Below, piece by piece: positions 1 to 9,719 of a DNA stretch of 64,000 nucleotides. The first letter of the stretch is position 1, and every line of letters begins with the position of its first letter. The stretch is from Halanaerobium hydrogeniformans (lineage in GTDB: Bacteria > Bacillota > Halanaerobiia > Halanaerobiales > Halanaerobiaceae). The position numbers were made by a program, and so were the translations under genes. A model generated the notes under the pieces. The model ran no database searches. It was not told the origin of the DNA and saw only the letters and a program-made list of their open reading frames with translations. The DNA lies in the NCBI RefSeq assembly GCF_000166415.1, contig NC_014654.1:1178001-1242000 (forward strand). The letters are read 5' to 3'.

Positions 1-1170
1 AACTTCTATGAAGAGTTAATTGAATTAGATATTACTAAAAACAATGAAATATCTGTAGAGTTAGATTTAAGGCCTAAGACTGAAATAGTTTCAAGTTTTG
101 ATGCTGATTTAGAATTTAAAGATAATAGCCAATATGAGAATTATTATTTTGATCAAGAAATTTTAAATCTAATGGACTGGGACCAAATTTATTTAAATTT
201 GGTTAGATATAAGAAAAAGAAAAGGTTTCATAATTTACTTATACAAAAAGATAAACTCAAAGAGATTTTAGAAAATAAAAATTATGAGGTTTTTTGTGAA
301 GACGATACTCTAAAAATGAATAAATTTGCTGATTTAAAAAAATTGCAAGAGATAGCTGAAAAGATTTTAAAGAAATATGTAAATAAGTTTTATAAAACTT
401 CGCATAAACATTACCAGGATGATAAATTAGTTTACAGGTCATTAACCAAAGAAGATTCTAACTTTCAGGATTATGTAATAAAAATAGAGAGAAAAAACTT
501 TAATTTAATTGATGAAGTTGAAGATTTAATTCAAGAAGAAACAGAAATGTTTTATTCAGCAAAATTAAATGGTAATGATCACTTTAAAAATATTTATTTT
601 GATCGTCATCTTTTCCAGCCATTGTTATGTAAAAATGGTGAAATTAAAACAACACCACAAGGTTTGGAAGAGAGCGAAGAAACTTTTATAAGTCTTTTAA
701 AAGATTATATAGAAAGTGATGAAGCAAAAGAAATAATAGAAGATAAAGAAATATTTTTATTAAGAAATTTAACCAGAAGTAAAGGTGTATGTTTTATGGA
801 TGATGTAGATAGATATTATCCAGACTTTATGCTTTGGATAAAAGAAGATAAAAAGCAATATTTAAGTTTTATTGATCCAAAAGGGATTCATAATTTAGGG
901 AAAATAGAAAAACATCCTAAAGTACAATTAGCAGAAACTATAAAAGAACAAGAACCTAAAATTGCAGCTAATTCGATTAATGAAGATGAGATAATTTTAA
1001 ATTCATACATTATGGCCTACAGTGAATTTGAGAGTTCAAATAAACATTATAATCTAACTAGAGAAGAATTTAATGCTTTAAATATATTCTTTATAGATAA
1101 ACAATCATTGAATAAATATAATTCCAGACCTATTGATAAATTATTTAAATCAATATTAGAAGTTAATTAA
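1..1170 (+). CDS. C-terminal part of a type III restriction-like (DEAD/DEAH) helicase-nuclease, 5' end outside window
   Basis: The frame is open from base 1, so the gene starts upstream and only the last 389 residues are seen. An internal ATG at 172 is not the likely start, because coding sequence continues through it. Near the C-terminus there is a PD-(D/E)XK-type pattern: YPDF, about 15 residues, then FIDPKG, in the segment read from about 805 to 895. This resembles the nuclease domain at the end of type III Res subunits and related helicases. The helicase motifs would lie upstream and cannot be checked. The stop is 20 bases before the UvrD-like helicase gene, so the two probably form one operon. 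Family assignment is inferred from the C-terminal domain only. Confidence 0.55.
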   Translation, partial: NFYEELIELDITKNNEISVELDLRPKTEIVSSFDADLEFKDNSQYENYYFDQEILNLMDWDQIYLNLVRYKKKKRFHNLLIQKDKLKEILENKNYEVFCEDDTLKMNKFADLKKLQEIAEKILKKYVNKFYKTSHKHYQDDKLVYRSLTKEDSNFQDYVIKIERKNFNLIDEVEDLIQEETEMFYSAKLNGNDHFKNIYFDRHLFQPLLCKNGEIKTTPQGLEESEETFISLLKDYIESDEAKEIIEDKEIFLLRNLTRSKGVCFMDDVDRYYPDFMLWIKEDKKQYLSFIDPKGIHNLGKIEKHPKVQLAETIKEQEPKIAANSINEDEIILNSYIMAYSEFESSNKHYNLTREEFNALNIFFIDKQSLNKYNSRPIDKLFKSILEVN

Positions 1171-1190
1171 TCTTTGGGAGGAATAAAACC

Positions 1191-4025
1191 ATGAATGACA
1201 TCTATAATTTACTAGATTTTACACCAAATAAAGAGCAGCAAAAAGCAATTGAGACAACAGATGGTCCTTTATTAATAATTGCAGGTCCTGGTTCAGGAAA
1301 AACTCAAAGCTTAATTTTAAGGACTGTAAACTTATTAGCTAATAAAAAAGTAAAGGCCAAAAATATTTTAGTTTGCACCTTCACAGAAAAGGCAGCTCTC
1401 CAATTAAGAACCAGGATAGCTAATATGATTGACAATTTGGATCATAGAATTGATACTAGTGATATTATGATTAACACCATTCATGGTTTTTGTAATGAGA
1501 TTTTAAGAGAGTTTACAGATGTTCATCCACATTTAGATAGAGGTTTTGAAGTTTTAGATGAAGTAATGCAAAAGTTTTTCATTAATGATAACTTTAATAA
1601 GATATTAGAAGATTCTACTGATGAATCTAGATATAAGAAGTATCTTAATAAATGGAAATATAAATGGAGAACTATAGAAGGATTAATTAAATATTTCAAT
1701 AAATTGACTCAAGAGTTAATATCACCTGAAGATTTAGTGTTTAGTGGTGATAAATTTTTCGAGGAATTAGGTTATGCTTATCAAAATTATAGAGATTTGC
1801 TTTCTGAAAAAAATTATGTTGATTTTGCTTTTTTACAGTTCTATCTTAACGATCTATTAGAAAACAAAGAAACAGAAGAAGAATTAAAAAATAGATTTAA
1901 ATATATAATGGTAGATGAATTTCAAGATACCAATTATATACAAGAAACAATAATTTATAAACTGATTGAGAAAACCAATAATATTTGCGTTGTTGGTGAT
2001 GAGGATCAGTCATTATATAGATTTAGAGGTGCTACTGTTAGGAATTTACTAGAATTCCCCAAACATTTTCCAGAGGCTGAAAAGGTTAATTTAACTATTA
2101 ATTATAGATCTCATCAGCAGATTATTGATATTTATAATCGTTTTATGAAATCACTTAAATGGGGTAATGCAAGGTTTAATAAAAAAATAAAACCATGCAG
2201 ACAAAATAGAATGCCTTTTTATAATAGTGTTTTTAAGATTAATGAATTTGATAAAAGCAAACAAGCAAAAAAAGTGGCTGACTTTATTGAAGATTTAAAA
2301 ACAAGAGAAGTTATCAATGATTATAGTGAAGTTGCAATTTTAATTGATTCAGTAAAAGGAAAATACTCTGATTCTTTTATAAATGCACTTGCTGATAAAG
2401 GAATAAGAAGCAATTGCCCTAGAGCCAAAAACTATTTTCAGTATGAGGAGATAAGATATTTGCTGGCAGCTTTTGTCTATATTTTTGAATTTGATGAGAA
2501 AGCTGTTTCATATGCAAATGATTGGAGATTATACCTAGAAGAAATAAAATTTGAACTTAAAGAATTATTAGAAGAAGAAAGGTATCATTCTTTTTCTAAC
2601 TGGCTTCGAGAAAAGAGAAAATATTATAAAGAAATTGCAGAAAAAAAGGAAACAACAGATGAAAATTTATTAGATGTAATGTATCAGATGTTTGAGTTCA
2701 AACCATTTAAAAAATATTTAGAAGACAATAGTTTATCTAAATACAATCTGGGAATAATGTCAGATTTATTAGCTAAATTTAATAAATTTTACTTAAAAGA
2801 ATCACAAATCATAACTTTTAGAAATGTTGAGTATATACCACAAAGATTATTTAAGAGTTTCTTTTATGTTCTTCATCGATCAGGTTTAAATGAATATGAA
2901 GATCGAGAAAAGATATTGATAAAAGACCATGTTTCAATAATGACTATTCATCAAGCCAAAGGATTAGAATTCCCTGTAGTTATTGTCAGCAATTTAGGTA
3001 AGAAGACGATGCAAAGTGGTCAGCTTGATAAGGAATTAAAAGACTTTAAGCACAGAAAAATATTTGAAGATTTAAATAAAATTAATGATTTTGATTATAT
3101 GAGAAAATATTATGTAGCTTTTTCACGAGCAGAGAATTTTTTAGTGCTAAGTAAATATAGAAAGAATGCTAATCCTAAAATAAGACCAGTGTGGAATATG
3201 GTGAAAAGTTTAGAAGAAATAAATAAAAATGACTGGGATCAAGTTAATATTAATGAGAAAAAAGACAGTAAATTAAAGAAGCAATATAGCTTAACTACTG
3301 ATATTTTGGTATATGATACTTGTCCTAGACAATATAATTTTTATAAGGAATCTGGATTTACTTCAAGTCGTAGAGGTGGAGCATTGTTTGGTAGTTTGGT
3401 TCATGAAACTATTGAAGATGTAAACAAATATTGCTTAGAAGAAAATAACGATAAGCTTAGCAATGAGAAGATTAAAGAGTGGTATGAAAATAATTATGAC
3501 AATTTAAGAGAGCATATGCAGCAGAGTTTAGCACCTAATATTAAAAAAGAAGCATTTAATCAAATTATTAGATATTATAAAAATAATCAAGAGTTAATAG
3601 AAAAAATCAGTGAGTCTGAATTAAATATAAGTATAGAAAAACCTGATTATTTTATTAGTGGAAAAATAGATATAATTTTGGATGATGAGGGGAAGTATCA
3701 TTTAATTGATATTAAAGCGACTAAACCAGAAGAATCAGAAGAAAAGATGGAAAAATATAAATTTCAGCTTGCAACTTATGCTAACTTATTAAAAAACAAA
3801 CATGAAGTTAATATTGAAAATGCAATGATATATTTCACTGGAGCTAAAAATCCTGAAGAAGCAAAAGTGAATATTTCAATAAATGACAAAGACTTTAAAG
3901 AGGCAAATTACAAATTTGATAATATAGTTAAAAAAATACAAAACGAGAAATTTGCTCTTGAAAGTTTTCCGCCAAAGAAGATTTGCAGAGAATGTGATTT
4001 TAGGTTTTTCTGCAATCAATATTAA
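1191..4025 (+). CDS. UvrD/PcrA-like superfamily 1 helicase fused to an AddB-type Fe-S PD-(D/E)XK nuclease
   Basis: This is a 944-residue protein with a GGGAGG ribosome site. It has Walker A (AGPGSGKT, about residue 32), Walker B/Q motif (VDEFQDTN), GDEDQSLYRFRGA and the later motif TIHQAKGLEFPVV, so it is a 3'-5' SF1A helicase by family. The last 230 residues form a nuclease domain: a cysteine in YDTCPRQY, then LFGSLVHETIE, then GKIDIILDD and LIDIKATK, then the CRECDFRFFC cluster. The cysteine spacing matches the 4Fe-4S nuclease of AddB and Cas4-like proteins. It would unwind and cut DNA. Next to another helicase-nuclease it is likelier to belong to a defence or restriction module than to be the housekeeping AddA, though this cannot be proved here. 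Confidence 0.85.
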   Translation: MNDIYNLLDFTPNKEQQKAIETTDGPLLIIAGPGSGKTQSLILRTVNLLANKKVKAKNILVCTFTEKAALQLRTRIANMIDNLDHRIDTSDIMINTIHGFCNEILREFTDVHPHLDRGFEVLDEVMQKFFINDNFNKILEDSTDESRYKKYLNKWKYKWRTIEGLIKYFNKLTQELISPEDLVFSGDKFFEELGYAYQNYRDLLSEKNYVDFAFLQFYLNDLLENKETEEELKNRFKYIMVDEFQDTNYIQETIIYKLIEKTNNICVVGDEDQSLYRFRGATVRNLLEFPKHFPEAEKVNLTINYRSHQQIIDIYNRFMKSLKWGNARFNKKIKPCRQNRMPFYNSVFKINEFDKSKQAKKVADFIEDLKTREVINDYSEVAILIDSVKGKYSDSFINALADKGIRSNCPRAKNYFQYEEIRYLLAAFVYIFEFDEKAVSYANDWRLYLEEIKFELKELLEEERYHSFSNWLREKRKYYKEIAEKKETTDENLLDVMYQMFEFKPFKKYLEDNSLSKYNLGIMSDLLAKFNKFYLKESQIITFRNVEYIPQRLFKSFFYVLHRSGLNEYEDREKILIKDHVSIMTIHQAKGLEFPVVIVSNLGKKTMQSGQLDKELKDFKHRKIFEDLNKINDFDYMRKYYVAFSRAENFLVLSKYRKNANPKIRPVWNMVKSLEEINKNDWDQVNINEKKDSKLKKQYSLTTDILVYDTCPRQYNFYKESGFTSSRRGGALFGSLVHETIEDVNKYCLEENNDKLSNEKIKEWYENNYDNLREHMQQSLAPNIKKEAFNQIIRYYKNNQELIEKISESELNISIEKPDYFISGKIDIILDDEGKYHLIDIKATKPEESEEKMEKYKFQLATYANLLKNKHEVNIENAMIYFTGAKNPEEAKVNISINDKDFKEANYKFDNIVKKIQNEKFALESFPPKKICRECDFRFFCNQY

Positions 4026-4104
4026 GTATTAACGATAACTTTAATTTCAAATAGAAGGTTGTTATCGATTAGGATAAGTTTTATAGCGAAAAGGAGGTAT
4101 TTAA

Positions 4105-6174
4105 ATTAATAAAAAAATATTGATATATATATTATTGCTTTTAATTATAGGTTTTTTCGCCTTTAACGATTTTAGTGAAAGTACAATTCAAATCACCTAT
4201 AAGGAGCAGATACCTGGAAGTACAATCACTCATTCAGGAGAAACCATTGAGGAAGTTTTAGGAAATAAAGAATCTTTAAGTGATAATGAAAAAGCTTTGC
4301 TTCAAGAATATCTAGAGAAATATTCAAGTTTATTAAAAAATCAGTTGGTAGAAAATACTGATATAGAAGAAGATTACACGAATATTATAGAACATTATCC
4401 AGTAGAGAATAGAGAACCTGCATGGGTGGATTTATTTCGGGAAGGTCGTTTTCAGCTTTATTATAATTCTGACTTAATAAGGGTTTTTGTTCAAGGGAGT
4501 AATCCAAAAGAAGATTTTGAAAAGCATAAATCCATTATTAGATTTCCAATTCGCTCAGTTATAAATAGTGATGATACAGAAATAAAAGAAATTGAGGTTT
4601 ATAGTTTCGAAAATGATTATGCATCTCAAAAATTAACTTTATATGAAAAACCTCATTCTATTTCTATTAATGATTTGGATTTAAAAAATAATAAGCAATC
4701 TATTGACTTAACTAGTATACAAAATATGTTTAATCAGAAAGTAAACTTAGAAGCACTAGAGATAACAAATGATGATGAATTATATTTTTATGGGAAATTA
4801 GACGAAACTGCCACTTTAGCCAACGAAATCATATCCTTGTCAGATATAGCAGTTGTTTACAGAGCATTATTTCATCATGGATATAATAGCCCCTATATAA
4901 GTTTGGATAAACATGAAATAAATAAGTATGCTAAAGTAAATTTTGGAGGTTATTTAGATAACACTAGAGCAGGATATGTTTTGCTAGAAGCAGATAAGTT
5001 TTTTAAAACATTATCAGTGGGATTAGATCCTAACACTTATGAATTAGTTGCTGATGATATGAAAGAAGATATTCCTGGCTTTTTAACCGAAGATGAAAGA
5101 ACTTTATTAAATGAAAGTGGAAAAAGTATATCAAAAAATGATCAAATAAGTTTTTTGTTTGATAGTTATACAAACAATGACATCAAAAGAATAAGATATT
5201 GGTTTTACCCAGAAGAAATAACAACCATCACTGATGGCAACATTGGAGTGATAAAAAACAATCAATTTTTAGCTGGTTCAGAAAGAATGGATGAAGAAGA
5301 TATTACGTTAGATAAGTCTACTAAAGATACAATAGCACACTTAAATAATAATTATCATTATTATGAAAGTCATTCAAAAAGAATGAAAGAATTAAGCAAT
5401 CTTGGTAAAATATTAGGGTTAATAAATTGGCTTAAAGAAGAACGTATTGATAATAGAGTAGATTTAGATCAGTTTTTATCGGTAGAATTACCATCTTTAA
5501 AAACAGATAATAAAACAGACAAGTTGTTAGCAGCTACTGCTTTAATTTATCCAAGTGGCAAGGTAACATTAAATGAAAATAATATTAATGAATATACACA
5601 CGTAATGAATAAATCTAATCTGTTTAAAGAATCCTCTCTGAATAAGAGTGATCAATATTATATAGATCAAATCAGTGAGAATATAGACGAGGAAGAATTA
5701 TATGGCTACTATGAGCCTTATAAAGAACTTAATGAAGAAATAAAAACATTAGAAAATGATATTGATGAATTAGATGAAAAAATAGAAACCCTATATGAAG
5801 AAATAAATAGCTATATTCCTGTCAATAGGTATGATAGTGAAGAAGTTGACAAGTATAATAATTTGGTTAATAAATATAATAATTTAACCAAAAGATATGA
5901 AGAATCAGTAAATGAATACAATGATAAGATAGATAGAATGAATAATATGGCTTTAAAACAAAAAGTAATTGTTTCTATTAGTGGTGGAATTTCTTTAAAC
6001 CCAACTGAGTTTAAGAGTCCAATATATAATGAAAATGCATTAGAAGTTAATACAATTAAAAATATCAAAACTTCTTTTGAGGATAATGGCCAATTTTTAG
6101 AATATAATAATTGGGTTAAAAGTGATTATAAAGATTCTGAAGTTTACTATAATGAGCTGCCAGCTATTAATTAA
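4105..6174 (+). CDS. Large membrane-anchored or secreted protein of unknown function, probable ATT start
   Basis: I do not recognise this protein of about 689 residues. The N-terminus has a basic start followed by a hydrophobic stretch (IYILLLLIIGFFAF), a signal or anchor segment, so most of the chain would be outside the membrane. Residues about 535-620 are rich in E, K, N and D with heptad-like spacing and probably form a coiled coil. The first standard start in frame is TTG at 4120, but the strong AAGGAGG at 4091-4097 is 22 bases away from it. An in-frame ATT at 4105 has ideal 7-base spacing and gives a classic MNKKIL signal start. The gene follows the helicase by 79 bases and may be co-transcribed. 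Confidence 0.6.
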   Translation: MNKKILIYILLLLIIGFFAFNDFSESTIQITYKEQIPGSTITHSGETIEEVLGNKESLSDNEKALLQEYLEKYSSLLKNQLVENTDIEEDYTNIIEHYPVENREPAWVDLFREGRFQLYYNSDLIRVFVQGSNPKEDFEKHKSIIRFPIRSVINSDDTEIKEIEVYSFENDYASQKLTLYEKPHSISINDLDLKNNKQSIDLTSIQNMFNQKVNLEALEITNDDELYFYGKLDETATLANEIISLSDIAVVYRALFHHGYNSPYISLDKHEINKYAKVNFGGYLDNTRAGYVLLEADKFFKTLSVGLDPNTYELVADDMKEDIPGFLTEDERTLLNESGKSISKNDQISFLFDSYTNNDIKRIRYWFYPEEITTITDGNIGVIKNNQFLAGSERMDEEDITLDKSTKDTIAHLNNNYHYYESHSKRMKELSNLGKILGLINWLKEERIDNRVDLDQFLSVELPSLKTDNKTDKLLAATALIYPSGKVTLNENNINEYTHVMNKSNLFKESSLNKSDQYYIDQISENIDEEELYGYYEPYKELNEEIKTLENDIDELDEKIETLYEEINSYIPVNRYDSEEVDKYNNLVNKYNNLTKRYEESVNEYNDKIDRMNNMALKQKVIVSISGGISLNPTEFKSPIYNENALEVNTIKNIKTSFEDNGQFLEYNNWVKSDYKDSEVYYNELPAIN

Positions 6175-6267
6175 ATGATGATATAGCAAATAACAAATTA
6201 ATAAAGAATTGTTGTCATAAAAACTATCTGAACTATGTGTCTAATTTAATAGAAGAACCCTACCTCA

Positions 6268-7580
6268 GATAACGTCAAGAATCTTGTGTAAATAAATCAG
6301 TATCGTTCTTTAAATAGTTGATGGAGCTGATCTTTTGCAGCTAAAAATCCTCTCATCTTTCTATCAGACCATTTTGAGTTGTACTCAATAATCTTTAAAT
6401 AAATTATTTTTTCAGCTGCTTGTACATTAGGCAAACTATTCATAGGCTTTAATCTTTTTTTGATTTCTTTATTGGCTCTTTCAATCCAGTTTGTTGTGTA
6501 TATGGCTTTATGTATGCTTTCTGGATATTTATAAAATGTTAATAGTTCATCTTTATCTACGTACCAGCTTTGAGTAACTTTAGGATAGATTTTACTCCAT
6601 TTAAAATCAAATTCTTCTAAAGCTTTTTCTGCAAACTCTCTGCTGGGAGATCTATAGATCTTTTTTAAATCTTTAACGATTTCATCAGTATCTTTTTTTC
6701 TAACTTTGACTATTGTATTACGCACTTTATGAACTATACAACGCTGCACATCCGCTTTAGGGAATACTTTTAGAAAAGAATCTTTAAGTCCTGGGAGTCC
6801 ATCTATAACACCTAGTAGGACTTCCTGGACTCCGCGTTCTTTTAAATTACTTAGTACTTCTTCCCATAAAGCAGCAGATTCAGTTGCACCAATGTAGAAA
6901 TCAAGTATTTCACGATAGCCGTCTTCATTGATACCAATGATAATATATACAGATTCATTTGCAACAGTATCTCGTCTGACTTTTATGCTCATGCCATCAA
7001 TAAAAATAACGCTGTACCGTTTTTGAAGTGGTCTTTCTTTCCACTTTTTAACCTCTTCAAGAGCAACATTAGTTAGATTACTAATAGTAGTAGGGCTATA
7101 TTTTTGTCCATACATCTGCTCTATCCAATCAGCTACATAGCGGGTGGAAAGGCCATTAGCATACATGTTTATTATAGCTTCTTCAAGCCAGTTATCATAG
7201 CGTTTATATGGTTGGAATAGTTCAGTTTGGAATTCACCATTTCTATCTCTAGGAACATTTAAGCCTTTAATACTGCCAAACTGAGTTAAGAAATCACGAA
7301 GATAAGATCCATTACGACTATTGCCAGAGTTTCTACCTGAGTATTCATGTTTTTCATAGTTTAGAAATTCAGTTAATTCAGCCTTGAGGAAATTCTCGAG
7401 AAAATTTTTGATGAGTTCAATGATTAAATCGTGAAATTCAACTTGACCATCACTGTTTTTTTCGGGTATACTGTTCATGAGGAGTCCTCCTTTGGGTTGA
7501 GTTTATTTCGCTAATAAATATTTCAACCATTCAAAGAAGGATTCCTCTTTTTTTATTGAAAAAAATCTATTTACACAACT
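6268..7580 (-). mobile_element. IS256-family insertion sequence
   Basis: One intact transposase gene is flanked by imperfect inverted ends. The left end begins GATAACGTC at 6268 and contains TTGTGTAAATA; the complementary TATTTACACAA lies at 7568-7578 on the right. The GATAA...TTGTGTAAA layout is that of known IS256 ends. The outer right boundary is uncertain by about 10-15 bases. I find no clear 8-9 bp target duplication. The right end runs into the reading frame of the next gene. Confidence 0.75.
6297..7478 (-). CDS. IS256-family (mutator type) transposase, intact
   Basis: This 393-residue protein has the full usual length of the family, with an AAAGGAGGA ribosome site before the ATG. DDE residues are visible: D in FIDGMSIK (about residue 160), D in GVIDGLPGLKDS (about 225) and E in TNWIERANKEIKK (about 330). 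The N-terminal part has the family signatures YSGRNSGNSRNGSY and NVPRDRNGEF. It moves its own element by cut-and-paste or copy-out, depending on the member. With no lesion seen, it may still be active. Confidence 0.93.
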   Translation of the reverse strand: MNSIPEKNSDGQVEFHDLIIELIKNFLENFLKAELTEFLNYEKHEYSGRNSGNSRNGSYLRDFLTQFGSIKGLNVPRDRNGEFQTELFQPYKRYDNWLEEAIINMYANGLSTRYVADWIEQMYGQKYSPTTISNLTNVALEEVKKWKERPLQKRYSVIFIDGMSIKVRRDTVANESVYIIIGINEDGYREILDFYIGATESAALWEEVLSNLKERGVQEVLLGVIDGLPGLKDSFLKVFPKADVQRCIVHKVRNTIVKVRKKDTDEIVKDLKKIYRSPSREFAEKALEEFDFKWSKIYPKVTQSWYVDKDELLTFYKYPESIHKAIYTTNWIERANKEIKKRLKPMNSLPNVQAAEKIIYLKIIEYNSKWSDRKMRGFLAAKDQLHQLFKERY

Positions 7581-8557
7581 TATTGTACACTACTGAAATA
7601 TTTATCAGTTATATCTATAGTTTAATAAATAGAGTAGAGCCTCAAGATGAAATTCATTTCAAAACACAACAGTCAGGCAAAGATTTAACAAGGCCTGATA
7701 TGGTAGGAGTTAATGAAAAACAGGAAGAAATATTAATTATAGAATCAAAATTTTGGGCTGGATTAACTGAAAATCAACCCATAGCTTATTTAAAAAGATT
7801 AGAAGAATCTAATTATTCAGGTGTTAAAATTCTTTTGTTTATTTGTCCAGAAAAAAGAATCAATTCTTTATGGTCTGAATTAAAAAGAAAATGTAACAAT
7901 GAATTTAGTGTTTTGAAAAATAAAAATTCAGAATATTATAACTTTGATGTTAAAGAAGAACTGACTATTACAATAACCTCATGGGATAAAATTATTAATA
8001 TAATTAGGCAGGAATTAGTAACAAATAATTTGGATATATTATTATCAGATATCAATCAGCTTGATGGACTTTGCTCAAGAATGGATGAAGAAGCATTTTT
8101 ACCACTTAAAGAAAAAGATGTTGGGGTTGACATAGCAAAAAGAATATATGGGTATATTCAACTAATAGATAAATTTACTGATAAATTAAAAATAAAATTA
8201 AATGTAAATACAGATGGGTTGAAATGCAGACATTTTCGTGAAGGATATAAGCAATATTTGATGATTAATGATCAATGGGGTGTTAGTTTAGAATTTAATT
8301 TAGAATACTGGATTAAAAAAGCTGAAACTCCTTTTTGGATAGGAATAAAAGATAGTAATTGGAATTATGCTCCTGAAATCAAAGATGAATTGTTAGCAAT
8401 AAAGAAAATTGATATAAATCAGGTTTTTATTGGTAAATATGACTTTACTTATATACCAATATTTTTACCTTTTGGAGTGAGTGAAGATGTTGTTGTTAAT
8501 AATGTAATAGATTTTATTGATGAAATTTTTGTGAGGCTTTCATTTAGCAAGTCTTAA
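7556..8557 (+). pseudogene. PD-(D/E)XK nuclease-superfamily protein, 5' end replaced by the IS256 end
   Basis: The reading frame opens at a TTG inside the IS256 right end and runs for 333 codons. Its first 10-12 codons (7556 to about 7590) are IS sequence; family-like sequence starts at TEIFISYIY. A nuclease core is visible: RPDMVGV, then LIIESKFWA, giving the D and E-x-K residues. Proteins of this type normally carry a conserved N-terminal segment before TEIF, so native codons were lost. No good ribosome site precedes the TTG (a weak AGAAGG ends 15 bases upstream). A product made from the IS end is possible but not shown. The substrate is unknown. Confidence 0.6.
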
Positions 8558-8617
8558 ATCTTTGTAGATTATTTTTGATTAATTTAAGTAAATAGATTAA
8601 AGAATGAGGTGAAATAT

Positions 8618-9699
8618 ATGCCAATAGAAGTAGGTTTTTGGAAACTAAATAATAATCAAATTGAGAAAATTGAATTTACTAGTATAGAATCAGAAAATAA
8701 ATTGGAAAACATACTTGAGAGTGATATATCTATATTAAGTGATGATATATTCTTATTAGGGAGGCAAATATTAACAAGTTACGGGAAATTTATTGATATG
8801 TTGGGTATGGATATGGAAGGTAATTTAAACATTATTGAATTAAAAAAAGATAAGACTCCAAGAGATGTTGTTGCACAAACTCTTGATTATGCTTCCTGGG
8901 TACAAAATTTATCATATGAAGATATTAGTCATATTTATTCTGAAAATAATAATGGTAAAAATATTGAAAAAGCTTTCTATGAAAAGTTTGATACTGATTT
9001 ACCTGATACAATAAATGAAACACATAATATACTTATTGTAGCTGCTGAACTAGATTTTGAAACTGAAAGAATTATTAATTATTTATCTGATAATTATAAT
9101 GTTCCAATTAATGCTGTCTTCTTTAGATATTTTAAAGAAGCAGAAAATGATTATATAAGTAGAACTTGGTTGATTAATCCAAATGAAGTAGAAGAAAAGA
9201 AAAATATAAATAAGAATTTGAGTAAGTCTGAACCTTGGAATGGTAGAGACTTTGTAGTTAATATTGAAAATAAGAATGAAACGGAATAGAATGATTGTAG
9301 AAAATTCAATTTTGTAATTGGAAGCGGAGGAAAGTGGTACAGCAGAACTCTGAAAAAATTGTTTTCTGGAGCTCGGATATTTTGTATGATTCCTGGTCAA
9401 GGATATGTAGGTGTAGGAATAGTAAAAGAAAAAGCCGTTCCGGCTAAAGAATTTAAGGTGGAATATAATGGTGAAATGGTTTCTATTATCGATGCTCCAA
9501 CAAAAACTAATGGTCTTGATTATGAAATTAATGATCTAAATAATTGTTATTATTTGTAAAAATTGATTGGATAAAAACAATTGATGCAAAAAATGCTTAC
9601 TGGAAGAAAGGACTAAAGGCTAATCAGAATACTGCTTTTAAATTAAAAAGCAAGTATACAATTGAAAAGCTTGTTAAATTTTTCGATATAGAAAAATAA
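8618..9699 (+). pseudogene. DUF91/NucS-like nuclease gene broken by one nonsense codon and one frameshift
   Basis: The gene starts at ATG 8618, preceded by GAGGTG; an earlier in-frame GTG at 8609 is part of that ribosome site. The N-terminal part has the DUF91 pattern, with a PD-(D/E)XK-like core MEGNLNIIELKKDK. An in-frame TAG at 9287 ends the frame at codon 224. The same frame then continues with clear family sequence: NDCRKF, GGKWYSRTLKKLF, GARIFCMIPGQGYVGVGIV. A second break near 9550 is a one-base loss: shifting frame restores KIDWIKTIDAKNAYWKKG and ends at TAA 9697. The TAG probably replaces a TGG tryptophan. The full product would be about 360 residues; as written the gene gives only a 223-residue fragment. 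Confidence 0.85.
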
Positions 9700-9719
9700 T
9701 CTTCAAAGGAGGAATACCC

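Noticed and set aside
4026-4090. Inverted repeat CGATAAC/GTTATCG after the UvrD gene as a terminator
   Set aside because: The stem is only 7 bp, with a long loop and no T-run.
6260-7590. Target-site duplication for the IS256 element
   Set aside because: The bases outside the left end (CTACCTCA) do not match those outside the right end. The element may have been rearranged or the right edge is misplaced.
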